64,000 bases of DNA, taken from the NCBI GenBank assembly GCA_026874595.1, contig CM049314.1:27849729-27913728 (forward strand), given 5' to 3'. The translations under genes and the position numbers were made by a program. The notes beneath the pieces are model-generated. The model ran no database searches. It worked only from the letters and a program-made list of their open reading frames with translations, and was not told where the DNA came from. The stretch is from Sipunculus nudus (taxonomy: Eukaryota > Annelida > Sipuncula > Golfingiida > Sipunculidae). Shown here piece by piece: positions 10,981-23,542 of the stretch; within the stretch, counting starts at the first letter, position 1, and each line of letters starts with the position of its first letter.

Positions 10981-11671
10981 AATTGTTTCTGTCACAGTGG
11001 TTTTATAGATTTACCTTTCCCAACCCAAACTATATCATATGGAATACAGCGGATAAACTAGGGAGCTGCTTCCAAATTATGTTAAGGGGTAATGAAATGG
11101 GGGCCGACCGACGACTGTACACAATAATCATGTGAAGTGATACGTTTTCCTGTCGAGCTGTGGTTAGTCTTCTGTCTGTGGTGTCAGTTTATATATGGTT
11201 TGTTTTTCATAACAATTGATAGAAATAGGAAATATGCTGTGGCAATTTACGTTTACGTCTCTTGGCAAACAAAAAAAACGTGGGGTTTGTTTATTTGCCC
11301 TATCATAACGAGCAACCGTGTTTTCGTGTATTTTCGTCATTAATAACATGCAGGGCGGCATTACCCAGTGACACTGCAAAGTAATTACATACATTTGAAC
11401 CATATCAGTCCACATGCAGCTAACGCACAGAATAGTGTACAGGACTAGTTGTCTGCTTATAGAAAGTGCAGAACCACAACCGTCATCGATGACCCTGATG
11501 AGGCAACAGATTTCTCAGCGTTATACACTTGACAGTGTGCTGTGCTTGTGCCGGGGAGGCAGCTGGAACAAATAGTGAGACTGTAGTAAATTTACAGTTT
11601 TTTTTTCAGAGTTATACAGCTCTGGCCTAGTCTGTAGGCCATAGAGCCCTTTACAACAGAGGGTAAATCTA
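10981..11671. other. Unassigned non-coding DNA
   Basis: Opposed short frames of 68 and 83 codons overlap here, neither with recognisable content. No repeat partner was seen elsewhere in the window. Confidence 0.4.
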
Positions 11672-11672
11672 C

Positions 11673-11675
<3 letters not shown>

Positions 11676-11739
<64 letters not shown>
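11676..11739. repeat. TA microsatellite, about 64 bp
   Basis: Uninterrupted ta repeat. It is followed directly by a dispersed repeat beginning atggcggccatgat. A Tyr/Ile-repeat frame across it is an artefact. Confidence 0.95.
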
Positions 11740-11742
<3 letters not shown>

Positions 11743-11880
11743 GGCCATGATATTACTTTGCTGTTAATGGAAGAGCTTGGCCTGTTCACGGCTCTCCGGA
11801 CTACTTGGTTACCTTCCGCCTGATTATTTGGTGGTTGTCTGTTGGCCTCTTTCTCAGGCTCATTGCCATATCACATTTAC
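11738..11880. repeat. Dispersed repeat, copy 1 (partner at 13118)
   Basis: Shares atgg-ggccatgat, then gcttggcctgttcac, cggactacttggttacctt and caggctcattg-like text with 13118-13258. The copies differ at many positions. No coding function recognised. Confidence 0.7.
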
Positions 11881-12930
11881 AAGACTTCCCACCAATGGTT
11901 TTTCCTTGAATGTGTTTATTCAAACATAAATTTCTGAAGGCAAATGCATATAGTTGAGGATTTTGCTGGTTAGGGGAGGGATATGTTTGCAGGGTCCCAT
12001 TTTTTAAATGCGTATTAATTTATCTCCGAAACACATTATCTCATCCGAAGACAGAAACCAGGAAAGCAACAAAAAATCTAATATTTGAATGGCCTTTATA
12101 TTAGCCTTTTGGTAAGTCAGGAAAACAAAACAAATTATCGCTTTTGCAGCGAGTAGACCCGTCTAGTAATGAATTGGCCTGCCTGCGTAGACTGTGCACC
12201 TACGCTGTAACTGAAATGTCAGGCATACCGTGTTTACATTTGTTTACTTTACACACTGTTAACACGCTACGTATTCTCCCATGCTCTAGTCAAATAAAAT
12301 GCACTCATAAAAAAACTATCATATCGAAATATATGTAACCGGGTTATCATATAAATAACATTTCACTCTAAGCATGTACGCGTTATTTTTTTATCATATA
12401 TCATAATCATATATCATTACCAACACACTACACATATACACGTCGATTAAAGCGAGGTATCGAGGTTGGGTCCAACGCGATGCATTTAACTGCAGGTGCA
12501 AAGATTTAAATAAATCGAATCCAAAGCTGAGTTTACCGTCTACATCTTTTTGAATGCTTACTTGACCTAAATATGTACTAGTCCGAAAAATCATTTGAGT
12601 TTGAGACTACGTGACAGGGCGGTGCACGCTTCTGTCCCATACTCCTTGACAAGTGCAACAGGTACAGGATATATACCTTTATATATACTGGCCTTTCCTT
12701 TCCATTATAGCACACATCTTCGCGTTTTCGCTTATATCATGGCATGCGCGAAACATCGCTTATATGATTTCACTTTTTCATAACTGTTATAACCCCATGC
12801 GCACGCATATATGCGCGAATTGGCAATCAATTGGGAGAGCCCACTAGATATACATGTTCGCTCCATTACAGCACATATACAAATATATATGTATGTGATT
12901 ATATGAAGGTAACATTAATATTTTGAGATA
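11881..12930. other. Unassigned non-coding DNA
   Basis: Only short frames of 62-66 codons, mutually overlapping on both strands. A short gcgcatatatgcgcga-like stretch near 12800-12820 resembles the arms of the MITE at 22-344. Confidence 0.4.
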
Positions 12931-13025
12931 TATATATATATATTTATATATTTATATATATTAATATGTATATAGTGAGAGAGACAGAGAGACAGAGAGA
13001 GAGACAGACATACACACAGAGGGGA
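12930..13025. repeat. TA then GA-rich microsatellite
   Basis: A tatatata/atttatat block (12930-12975) passes into gagagagacagagagacag repeats (12976-13012). Confidence 0.85.
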
Positions 13026-13117
13026 GAAAGGAGGGGTTTACAGGCAAATATTCTTCTAGGCAAACTCAGTGACTTTATTATGTTGTGTAGTTTTGAAAAC
13101 AAAACCTGAAACCGGAT

Positions 13118-13258
13118 GCCCAAATGGGGGCCATGATTGTTACGTGGCTGTTAAAAGAATGGAATAGCTTGACCTGTTCACAGCTCTTCGGACTACTTGG
13201 TAACCTTCCGTATGCTAATTCGGTGGTTTTATGTTTTCCTCTTCTGCAGGCTCACTGA
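13118..13258. repeat. Dispersed repeat, copy 2 (partner at 11738)
   Basis: Same order of shared blocks as 11738-11880: ggccatgattgttacgtggc, ttgacctgttcac, cggactacttggtaacctt, caggctcactg. The copies are in the same orientation about 1.4 kb apart. Confidence 0.7.
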
Positions 13259-13259
13259 G

Positions 13260-13869
13260 GGTTAAGGAGCGCCACCGTATGTCTGTGTTTGAGACTGGTT
13301 TGATGGGGGTCAGTTTGTATTTGTCAGTATGTCACTGGTATTCGGGATCAAAATCAATCATGCTTGTTGTTTGGGATTTCAGTAGATATTTTAGCGGTTT
13401 TTGGCTCCTTCTTCTAGGACTTTTCTTTCATGTAAAAATAAAGATAACATTTTGATTTAATGTCGTTTTCCTTTTATGTGCTTTTCCCTTTTAAGCAATA
13501 ATTGTGTTACCGTTACGTTGTCCACTGATCGTATATTTTATCGAACATTTAGTATAGTTTAAAAAGCCGAAACAAATCGCGAACCCGCACTAATTTATGG
13601 AAAGAGTGTCTTAGGAACAAACATTATTTCCTTTCCCTATTATAACATATCTGATGTGGAAAGTGTCAGTAAATGGTACTTTGTATCTAAGAATGTTAAT
13701 ATAATGTTTCATTACCGTTTAGACCCTGAATGTATTGATGATATATTCATCTTACACCCATTAAAGTATATAACATTAAACACATTAAGATAAGTTGCAC
13801 CTAGCTGAAAGAATACATATTGAGAGAAAAATGTTCAAATATAACAAGTTCAATCAGTTTGAATTGATT

Positions 13870-13917
<48 letters not shown>

Positions 13918-15090
13918 ATGCAATATACCTAGCTTACATGTAATATGTAACACATGGTACAGATTTGTAAGTTCTTCGTGAATATGCATGTAAATATAAC
14001 CGGCCGCCTATTTTTGATTGACCATTTATGTAGATTTTTGTTTTCTTCAAATTTGCATTTTTATATTTTCTTAGAAAAAAAATACACCTCTCTTAAGAAA
14101 TAAGCAGAACAAAATAAATAACAGATGCATGTGATGCATTCATGCAAAGCTCTATCATTATGCAAGTCTTGTTGAATTGGCCCAGGAAGGCTTTAAATGC
14201 ATTAATATCAGTTGCATTTGTTCTAAAATTCTGTTGTAAGTAAATTTCATATAAAAACGGTTCATTCTTTGAAATGACATTACATTTATTTATGTAAATG
14301 ATATAATTCGTTCCATTCTTTAAAAAATATATTGGCGTTCAATAAAGCAGATTTGGAGTACTGTTGGTATGATCATGTTTGTTTGATCATGTAATTACAC
14401 AAAAAAAACATAAATTATTTGCTTAATTCGTTGATAGAAATAGACCAGGAAGTCTGGTTTAGTATAGTATGCAGGCATAATTCAGAAACTAGCTTTGATA
14501 TATCTTCAAATAAGCATGATATTAAGATAATTAAGGGTACACACTATATCTGGTTTTTCCCTGGCAGAAAATCCAGCAATACAAATACATCGATGGTTAT
14601 TCATAATTGATAATCAATTATCATCAAACATATTCTTATATCGGTAACCCACATCTGCCCTAAATGTTAGCATGGGTATAGCATTAGCTTATATAAAATA
14701 ATGCAAATAATACCTATTTTTTTAAACGTTGCACTGTCCATTAAAAAAAGTATTCTATACAAACCTCACATAGGATATTTTTTTTATGGAAGAGTATTTT
14801 TAATTTTGAAAAGGTGATTTTAAATTAAAAAGAAAAACACAGGAGCTCTCGTAAACACACGCATTTATGGTTATTGATACATGTACTTCCCTCTAATTAT
14901 TTTAAGTCTCTACTTTATTAATACGGAGGGTTATAATAGAAAAAAAATCAATACATTAGCAACACAACATTTTTTTGGCAGTATGGTAAAACCTGTTTAT
15001 TTTTACTGTTTCGTTGTGCGTTGGATGCAAGCCATAACTTACCCCGAATAGCATTGTCTAGCACCGTATTGTACTCCCTACGACGGTATG
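13260..15090. other. Non-coding DNA with a TA tract at 13872-13911
   Basis: Apart from the uninterrupted TA tract, only short AT-rich frames are present. No conserved motif was recognised on either strand. Confidence 0.5.
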
Positions 15091-15095
15091 TGATA

Positions 15096-15127
15096 CCCTC
15101 TCATTGGTTATAAATATGCCAAATAAG
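15096..15127 (+). promoter_or_regulatory. Candidate core promoter: inverted CCAAT, TATA and CArG box
   Basis: Within 30 bp there is attgg (inverted CCAAT), ttataaata (TATA-like) and ccaaataagg, which fits the SRF CArG consensus CC(A/T)6GG. No open reading frame starts nearby, so this may be chance in AT-rich DNA or the promoter of a non-coding or distant first exon. Confidence 0.2.
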
Positions 15128-15639
15128 GGAGACTCTGCGTTGATAGTGTTGTCTTGCCTGGTGTACATGTGCCGTCTTTTATACAATGTCTTTTAACCTA
15201 GCATGAGATTATAACATAAAGTGCACTTTTATACTGATTCCAAATCGAGACTCTATACTAAACCATCATCCTCAAATACCAGAATCGTGTAAAATAGTTG
15301 AGGTTGTGTTGTATACCATGTATGTAGTCTTTAGACACGCTGCCAAATTAAAGAGAAACACAGAGCGCGTCTCCCCCGCAAAAACCTGAATCTGCACCCA
15401 GACCTAATCAACCCACATCCCACCATTCAATATTAACTTACGTAAAAACTTTAAACACAAGGTGATATTAAGTATACACATAATTTAAAACAAATGCCTG
15501 TTACACTGAGCATCATTGGAGCATACGCCAAATACACAATCACTACTCAGAGGTCTTGACTAATGTTTCTGGTTTCTATTTTTTTTTTATTCTCATTCAT
15601 ATTGCCAGGAATCTATAACTGACGATAGCGCTTTCATGG
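15128..15639. other. Unassigned non-coding DNA
   Basis: No open frame or repeat relationship recognised. Confidence 0.4.
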
Positions 15640-15896
15640 TTACTTTTATTTTCAGCTATGGAGAGGTATTTACCGTGGTCAGCTTCCATTAGCCTCAACA
15701 AGAATGTAATTCAAACGTCGTCCATGCGTTGACTCACGGACCATATAAGCTCAGCATATTTGTATAATCCTAGCACAGGAGCAGGATTAGAAACCACTCT
15801 ACACTTAATGTAAGTGCCGTTAAAGTCAAGCTGCGGCGCAGATATGTTGCAAAACCCAATAAAACCAAACATGTCCGAAAAGAATTATAGATTGTG
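15640..15896 (-). pseudogene. LRR-Ig pseudogene fragment (Ig domain only)
   Basis: The minus strand encodes MFGFIGFCNISAPQLDFNGT, then YIKCRVVSNPAPVLGLYK, IWSVSQRMDDV, a stop, and ITFLLRLMEADHGKYLSIAE. This aligns without gaps to residues of about 302-375 of the intact LRR-Ig protein encoded at 23543-24850 (GFCNISAPHLDYNGTHINCW, ANPAPVLELHKSG). The first Ig cysteine is kept, the second (YTCV) has become serine, and a nonsense codon interrupts the domain. The leucine-rich repeats and signal peptide are absent upstream. It is a 5-prime truncated, dead relative. Confidence 0.85.
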
Positions 15897-16790
15897 TTCT
15901 TCTATAGCAGGTCAATCGTTACGTCCAAGGTAACTGAAATTTATGTCACCCATTCGTGTAATTATACGTGATCGTACATGTTCCAGATACTTGAGTGAAG
16001 TACAGTTATAGATATACTATATTGACTATAGGCTAGCATAGACCACCTCCCCTTCCCTTTTGGGAGAGTAAAAACAATATCTAGTCAGCCAGAAACCTCA
16101 GCTATCAGAATCTCCTTCCCTGCCATTGATACGGTGGTGGTTGTGGTCATATGGCCCGTTACCATGGTAACAACATAATAAAAAGGAAATGCCATAATAA
16201 AAAGTAATGTATTTGTTACTAAACCAAGTAGAAACAATATGTGTCAAAGTATACATATTTTGAACTGAAGATGTCGCATGGGCCAGAAAGGACACCCTCC
16301 GCTTTAGCCAATAATGGAAGCCACGTCTTCTAGTTGTCCAGGAACCTCAGCTTTCGGCATAGTCCGGTCGCCACCGGACTCAACCTTGTTTTATGGTCTT
16401 AAGATTTTTTTATCTTTGTGGATTTTGTTTGCCCACATATCAGGTGTGAACAATATATTGGTTGGCCCTCTGTCAGCCTTGGGCAATTTTTGCTAATTAG
16501 TATAAACCAAAATGGCCGCCAAAATAATGCGAAAATCGCAAAATTGCCATAATTACCCTTACATTTGACAGAGAGGGTCATCCAGTACATGAATTCCGGG
16601 GTATTATGGCCCAGATAATTCAATTTTGGTATATTTTTGTCATTATGACCACCATTTTCAATGTAGCTGTTCTCCTATTTGAAAAGAAATTGAACACATG
16701 ATTTGGTTAGTACGTATTTTCAAAAGAAATCTGCAGATCGAGGGTAGAAAATTAAACAAATTAAACACATAAGTATAAATGAAGATGAGA
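15897..16790. other. Unassigned non-coding DNA
   Basis: A weak inverted pair ccctctgtca (about 16467) / tgacagagaggg (about 16567) is the only structure seen. Short frames have no recognisable product. Confidence 0.4.
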
Positions 16791-16799
16791 TGATCAAAT

Positions 16800-17670
16800 A
16801 TTCTGCAAATCAGCTGTTATACATTATAAAAATAATATGCTTCTTTATTCTTATGCTTTTTTATCCCCCCCCCCCCCTCCTGATTTACAACAAGGCTCAA
16901 TATTTACAACATATGCGAGGTTTTACTTAGTTGAAGGGGGATTATGTGAGCATAATTTGGGTTTGGGTTTTAAATAAAAATGGCAACTTTACGGAAATTT
17001 ATCTTTATTCGTGGCAAATGTAACAGTTGAATCTGTTTGCATATAATATTAAAGGTACTTGAATTATAAAAGATCATGTACATTTTTGTAGAGTGTATTA
17101 TGTAGGGTGTACATTCCAAGGACAAAGCTGTCACATGCACGGAAAACAAGCTGGTCTCTCAAATATTTATATATGTTTATAGCGGGGTCGTAAAACTTTC
17201 AGACAGCTGAGTCTTACTTGAACCCCCCCCCCCCCCCTGTCACACACACACGCCATTCTCTATGACTTTCTTCAGTTTTTTACATATTTTGTCAAAGGTT
17301 ATCTAATGAGGACTTCCATGAATAGCCGCTCACATTCACAGACTTGAGATGTATATTTCTATTTTTTACTTCCCTGGTTTGTTATTTGTTTGCTCTGTAT
17401 ATATCATCATCTTCATCATTTTAGTTACAAATATATGGCCTCCATCATGAAAAAATAAAAGCGAAACTGCCGTAATCCACACATTTTTTATTTTCCCCCT
17501 TGTTTCACGAAGAGGCCCGATAGTTACAACTTAGACGAGAATTTATTTAGTTTTAGGGGGTATAAATGAACATTGTTTGAGTCTAATTAAATCAAAATGG
17601 CACCTTTATCAGAATTCATCTTCGTTCGATGGCAAATGTATCAGTTGTTTGTGTTTGCATGAACTATATA
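16800..17670. repeat. Diverged tandem duplication, period about 615 bp
   Basis: Text at about 16880-17050 (acaaggctcaatatttacaa, aaatggcaactttacgg, ggcaaatgtaacagttg) is matched at about 17505-17665 (gaggcccgatagttacaac, aaatggcacctttatcag, ggcaaatgtatcagttg). Two C-runs (16865-16878 and 17223-17237) lie inside. No coding potential. Confidence 0.65.
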
Positions 17671-18290
17671 TGTCAAGTCATATCACGTATATTGCAACAT
17701 TCTCAGATGTACTGCTGCAATCTTCCATCGGCATCATATAGCCATTAGCATCATATTAATAAAGGTTTTCGTCTGCTATGTGATCGCCAACTATTTCGAC
17801 TTGCCTATGAAAGCTGAACTCATTTTTTCACTTTCTGTAGATAAACAATAAAAGACTATTACTTTATATTTAATATAAAAATAAACAACTTTTTAGAGGA
17901 AGGTGACCCTAATGATAATAGATTTATTTGATTTTTTTAAGGCATTATGGAAACATACAAATTTAGTCGATAGCAACATATTACAACTGATGTAAATGAA
18001 CACACGCTTCTGAGGCCATTTCTGTTATCAAATATTTCAGGAAAACCTGAAACCTTCAGCTCCAAATTTCATGTTATATAAACGATGATGACAAAGCGTT
18101 AGAATTTTATAAAATGCCCCGCCCCCGAACAATTTAGCCGTCGGTTTTATGCATAAAAATTAGGTAAAAAAAGTCTTTCTGAAACTTTGAACTTAAGAAA
18201 ATGCATGAGCGCAAATCGGCAACATATAGATGTATTCCAATTTATGCATACAGAAAACAGGAATATTAAATCCAATAAAGTATAATATTA
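17671..18290. other. Unassigned non-coding DNA
   Basis: No motif recognised. Confidence 0.4.

Positions 18291-18294
<4 letters not shown>

Positions 18295-18346
<52 letters not shown>
18295..18346. repeat. TA microsatellite, about 50 bp
   Basis: Uninterrupted ta repeat. Confidence 0.95.
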
Positions 18347-18347
<1 letters not shown>

Positions 18348-18496
18348 CAATTTATTATTTTTTACTTCTTAACCTCTGTGTTTAAAACAGGAAGAATGTA
18401 CATGCATCAAGTTAATAAAGTACTCTTAAAACTGGAACAACTATGGTAATATCTCATAGTAGGTGGCATCACTGAATGGGGCAGCTATTATCTCCA

Positions 18497-18728
18497 TATA
18501 GTGGGTACCTCTGTAAAGTGGGCAGTTTGGCCAAGTCCCAAGGGTACCCACATTATAGAGGTTCGACTGAATACCCCTCTAGTCAGGGTCCTTCATGGAA
18601 AGCTATCCGGGGGTTCTTTGGGGATCCCTAAGGACTCTGTATGTAACCCTAAATTATGTATTCCTCTGAGAACCCTACAGGACGGTTCTTCCTGGAACCA
18701 TTTTTTTTATTAAAGTTTTCTTGCAGGG

Positions 18729-18767
<39 letters not shown>
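18497..18767. repeat. Foldback-like repeat ending in a TA tract
   Basis: atagtgggtacctct (about 18499-18513) and the inverse gtacccacattatagaggt (18543-18561) form a short hairpin. The segment ends in gggttatata and a TA tract at 18729-18767. A 70-codon frame across the hairpin has no recognisable product. A related text (gttccag, gaaccctttttcttag) appears near 19640-19710. Confidence 0.45.
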
Positions 18768-18770
<3 letters not shown>

Positions 18771-19740
18771 TTATTTGTAAATATATTTATATATATATCA
18801 TATTCGTTCATTTTACATTCGTACTAATTAACGAGAGTGTGGTTTATGAATTACCAGAAATCAGAGGATTTGTTCTTTGTTAATTTATTCGCATTTAATG
18901 TTCTACAATAAATATATAATTTGCAAAATGGTTATATTGGATAAAGTTGCTACACAATGGGAATAATGGCTGGACAGATCAGGCAAAATATCAAAGTATC
19001 TGTTTTTGTAATGTTAAAGTATGAAAGCATTTCTAACTTCATTGTACCTTGATAATTTAAAATGAAAACTTTTTTTAAGGGAACACATTTTTATTTAGTC
19101 GTAAAGATCCATATGATCCTATGGCTTGTTTAGTTCGAATCACTGAAGCCGACTGTTAAGCATTGTCATTTTCCTTTTACAACACTGGAAGATCTCTTTC
19201 TAATTCTACATAACCGGTTTTACTATGAAATTGTATTCCTCATGGCTGCAAAGGTTTTATGCACGCATTACCTATACTGTACTAGGATGTTTATCACCGG
19301 CTGGAATCCATGTTTAGTTAAAGTGTTCGTAAATTTGCAGGAACAGATTTATATACTACATTAAGTCGTTAGAAAGTTAATCTCTAGACATAACATCAAC
19401 ATTATTCACAAGAATTATATATAAATATAAATCTCATATTCCATACATACCTCATATCTCTTCTAATATATCGGGAGACCAAATACCGGCTGTTTGACTG
19501 TTGACCTCGAAGTTCATATACACGGCGCATGTGCAGCCAAATCACCGAGACAGCGGGTCACAAGACGGGTTCCATCTGGAATTCTGTTATAAGTTATGAT
19601 CAAGGCACGAACCAGGTGGACTCTTTAACTGAGAAATGGTTCTAGAAAAACATGGTTCCAGATAGAAGCAATTAGGTTCTTAAAGAAACCATCAAGAACC
19701 CTTTTTCTTAGAGTGTGGGTGCATAATGTGATTTTATCTG
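18768..19740. other. Unassigned non-coding DNA
   Basis: AT-rich, without credible frames; related only weakly to the hairpin repeat before it. Confidence 0.4.
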
Positions 19741-19746
19741 GTAGAA

Positions 19747-20060
19747 TAAAGGGATGATTCTGTGTGCTTGTATATACGTATATGCGTAAAAAAAGTTCAT
19801 ATGTTTTTGTTTCTGAGGTGTTTCCACGTGACCATCATCGTATTATCGTGTGTCGTATATGTGAGAATATCGCCACTCATTGATTCAAGGTAAAATGGCG
19901 TCATTTCACCATCTTTTTGTCAAAGGTCTGCTCGAGCCACTGTACACATGTATAGTTCTGCTAGCTCACACATATACTCATACGCGTGCATGGAAACACA
20001 CCAATTTTTCACCCATATACGCACATACGCATATACACGCACAAGAAAACACAACTTTAG
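19747..20060. mobile_element. MITE-like element, copy 2 of the family at 22-344
   Basis: The left arm (taaagggatgattctgtgtg, then tatatacgtatatgcg and aggtgtttccacgtgacc) is the imperfect inverse of the right arm ending acgcacaagaaaacacaact at 20055. Arms are about 80-90 bp with a short unrelated centre. Length and the two-tier motif order match the element at 22-344. No coding potential. Confidence 0.55.
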
Positions 20061-20159
20061 GGAAAAATGATGATGCCAGGTAGAATTGTGGATCAACTTA
20101 CATAGTCCTATAGTTATTTTATATTATTAATGTATAAAATCTATAAACATAAAACAAAA

Positions 20160-20462
20160 TTGATGCCAAAAAGGAGGTCCTAATGGAAACATTTGTGCAT
20201 TATATTATTGCCTCTGCAGAATTGGAAAAAAGTTAGCAGCTTTATCAATCCATCTCTCTGTCTATTTTTGAATATTTAACAATTATGAATACTATTTTTT
20301 ACCTGTAAGCACTGTTGAATTATATTCGATATCCGTTATGTATATGCTGAGTTGTTGAAACTCCATTATCAAGCCCCAGCCATCGAGTCATTTCACCTGT
20401 GCAATAGGAACATGAATCTTATTACAACTCCGTAAAGGTTATTAAATAAAAAGAAAACAATA

Positions 20463-20514
<52 letters not shown>

Positions 20515-22560
20515 AATTTGCCAGGTTCATTGATACAGTTGTGGAAAAATAAATGTTTTTTTTCCACTGGGTCGAATGTTCCATTACTCATATTGCAAAT
20601 GTTTCACTTTGAAAAACAAATGAATGGCATATGAATAACACTCTATAACCTGAAAATTTATTTTAAGATCTGTAGTCAATCTGTTTGATGCTGATAAGCA
20701 CCTTCGGCTGTAAAACAATCAAAATTCCTTATGTATTATCATAATACACAAAAATCAATGTAGGCAAATTACTATATATGTGAACACGCATATTAAGAGA
20801 AAATGGTATTATTCTGCCATTTGTTTTTAGGGGGGGGGGGGAGAACGACACCCTCACATAGGCCCTAGTATAGGGTTAACAACATTTACCGCCAATTCTA
20901 TTATCTCGCAGTAATAGTCTAATGTTATCAGTGGTGGATCCAACACCAAAATTCTGGGGCTATGTGGGACAAATGATATCAATGAATCACGACTGCTTGC
21001 TCAGTGTGCACGGGGTGAGGGAGAGGCGTGTGAGGACTGCCCCCTACTGCGTTGTAGAAATTATTTAATAAACACATAAGCAGCATGGAAGCAATCTCAG
21101 AACACAGAATACTATTTCAGAAACCAACAAGAAGTAAAAATGTTTTCTTTAAAAATTCTCTAAAACCTGCATGAATTTTAAGCTAAGCTGATTACAAATT
21201 AGCTGAGCTGTATTTATGGTCCATAGTCAGTCGTCTATTTGTCTGACTGGTACGTTTTGAAACCGTTAGACCTACGAATAAAAATTCTGTTTTTTTCTAC
21301 GCTGTTAAATGTCCCCAAATCTCCTATGAAACCATAAATTGGGTTATTGTGACTTCGGCCCTTCGAGATATTAAGGAAAACCTCAGTTGTCATTAGCATT
21401 CTATTATCACATTATTGTATGAACTGTATTTCCCCAATGGTAATGCTGTTTCCACTTCAATATACAAAACGATTAGTGAAATAGTGATCCATATGATGCC
21501 ATGTTGAGGTTATGTATCATTTTTAAAGAAATCGATTTTCGTTTATATATGTTCAACAAATTTAGATATTAATTAATTTGCCAATTTATACCAGATATTT
21601 TTGTTGTAAAAATAAATACACTGTATGCGTAATGTTCTGTTATCTAACAGATATATGATGGTTCAATATTGAATTGTGAATCTAAATAAATTCAGATATA
21701 TACGTCATATTTGAAATGTACACAAACTATAAACTTAAAAAAATATATAATAAAAATGAGGATCTAATGTAACAATAATTCATTATCCCTACCTTATTTA
21801 AATGCATAGTATTTTAACGGGTTTGTTTTGTCCCGTATGTACAAGCAGAGGTGTTGCTATTCCAACGATTACCCCCTCCCCTGTCATTGAGTCCTTGCAC
21901 CGTGGACTGGGACATAAATTCTATTGCAGATGTATAAATGTTTTCACATTAATATAAGAAAAACGAATAGGATATAAATGAAGCCTATATTCTATCCTCA
22001 GGAGGACGGGAAATAAGGGATCAGTTTTGTCTGTTCATCTCTCTTGTTATCCTTGAATATTTACTAATTATGAACTTTTTTTGAAGGGCACGTTTGAAAA
22101 AACAAACCTTTCATATGCTGTATGTATATTGATTTTAACTATTTAAGTCTTTATTTTTTATTAACTTATATATATCCAGATCTGTAATATTGCAAATGTA
22201 AACAATTTTTAAAATTGAAAACAATTTGATTTAATAGAAAAATAGGATCTAATGTAATTTTTTATTCATTATTTACATTCCAAACAGAACAGGAGACAAA
22301 GTGATAAAGAAGATATTAAAAAAAAATATTTAGCAATTGCGCATTCAGCAATTCCTGTTAGCACTGTTAAATTTATTTTCTTATCCTACATGTTTATGCA
22401 GAGATACTGTTACTTCCATCAGCCCCCTACACCCCCCCCCCCCTCCCCATCATAACCTTGCACCTGTTCACGGGGGGCATGAAGTTATTATAGCAACGAT
22501 AAGCATTTTATAAAATTGAAAAAAAATATTCCTTACTTATTTATGCAAACATAGAAAATT
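20160..22560. repeat. Cluster of diverged non-coding repeats with a TA tract
   Basis: Three or so diverged copies share phrases such as tttgaatatttaacaattatgaa (20270; compare 22050 and 22320), gttagcactgtt (20310, 22355) and ccccctcccc-type C runs (21870, 22435). A TA tract lies at 20464-20506. The segment 21190-21400 matches 31029-31250 (gaaaccgttagacctacgaa, tgtccccaaat, aggaaaacctcagtt). No genes recognised. Confidence 0.5.
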
Positions 22561-22800
22561 AAACCACCATGTACTATTTTACCTTTTTGTCTCAGATATT
22601 ATCTCCATTTGTTATTATTTTAGACTTTACTTTGAAGGTCAACTTCAGTTTAGAACCCTGGCCGAATGGTCCCGTGTTTCTTTAAATTTCAATCTCCTTA
22701 CAATAATTGACTTTAAATTACTTGTGTTCTGATTATATATCTTTCTACTATAACATAAATTTTAAATGTAAAAAGCACCTGATTTATTGAAAGGATTTTC

Positions 22801-23013
22801 TTAATTGGAAACCATCCATGCAATACTTTGTTTCAATTTTAATGGTCGCTTGATAACGCCATTTGATTTCATCCAATCTACAATGTAAAATTCATTTTTT
22901 TTTTCAAAAACATGAAACCCTTTTCCTGAAGTACTGGCATTAATTTTTCCCCCAGGTTTGTCAATTAAGGTTTTTAAGTATATAAATAACCGTCGACTGC
23001 AGCCGGGTATCAT
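22801..23013 (-). other. Open frame of 70 codons, unknown
   Basis: The frame begins MIPGCSRRLFIYLKTL and ends KLKQSIAWMVSN. It has a mixed composition unlike the surrounding repeat translations, including VFEKKNEFYIVDWMKSNGV. No family is recognised, there is no partner exon in view, and length is within chance expectation. It might be a transposon scrap. Confidence 0.15.
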
Positions 23014-23497
23014 ACATTTTATTGTATCGTGGATACATATGACTGAACAGTATAAACATTACACACATTACTGCAGGGGTTTTGTTAAAGCACATTCAGT
23101 TTTTAATAGTCAAATAGTCCATTAGTGCATTTAGGTTTCCGAGGCAATTACACTGATTTAAGCAACAAATTTATTCCTACAAGAATTTGGTATTTTCACC
23201 AGTAAGCACCTTGACTAATTTCTCTTGAGCCCAGTTCTGATTTTCTGGTTGTGGATATGATTTTTATTTTTATAATTCCATTAAAAGAGGAAAGAAAGGC
23301 TATATACTTCTCATAGAAATAATCATTAATATCGGAGCTATCAATGGCTTTGCAACCATGGTTGAACAGAGAGAATGCACTCCAAGATATAAATATTTTT
23401 CCTGATCGTAGATGTACGATGTACTGAAAACCACACTATAATACAGTCGCTAATGCAAGAGTTTCTTAGAATGTTTCTAATTCTGCAGTGGCTTTAC

Positions 23498-23503
23498 TTT
23501 ATT
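23498..23503 (-). terminator. Poly(A) signal of the LRR-Ig gene
   Basis: The minus strand reads AATAAA here, about 40 nt downstream of the LRR-Ig stop codon, a usual distance for a short 3-prime untranslated region. Confidence 0.55.
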
Positions 23504-23542
23504 TATGATTCTCGAAGGATCCCCAGATGGAAGCCCATCCAA

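Noticed and set aside
11490-11520. Hammerhead-like CTGATGAGG text
   Set aside because: No GAAA or stem II partner in the next 60 nt.
11592-11789. Tyr/Ile-repeat frames over TA tracts (also at 13801, 20393, 43392, 47449)
   Set aside because: Alternating TA always reads as Tyr-Ile; these are microsatellite artefacts.
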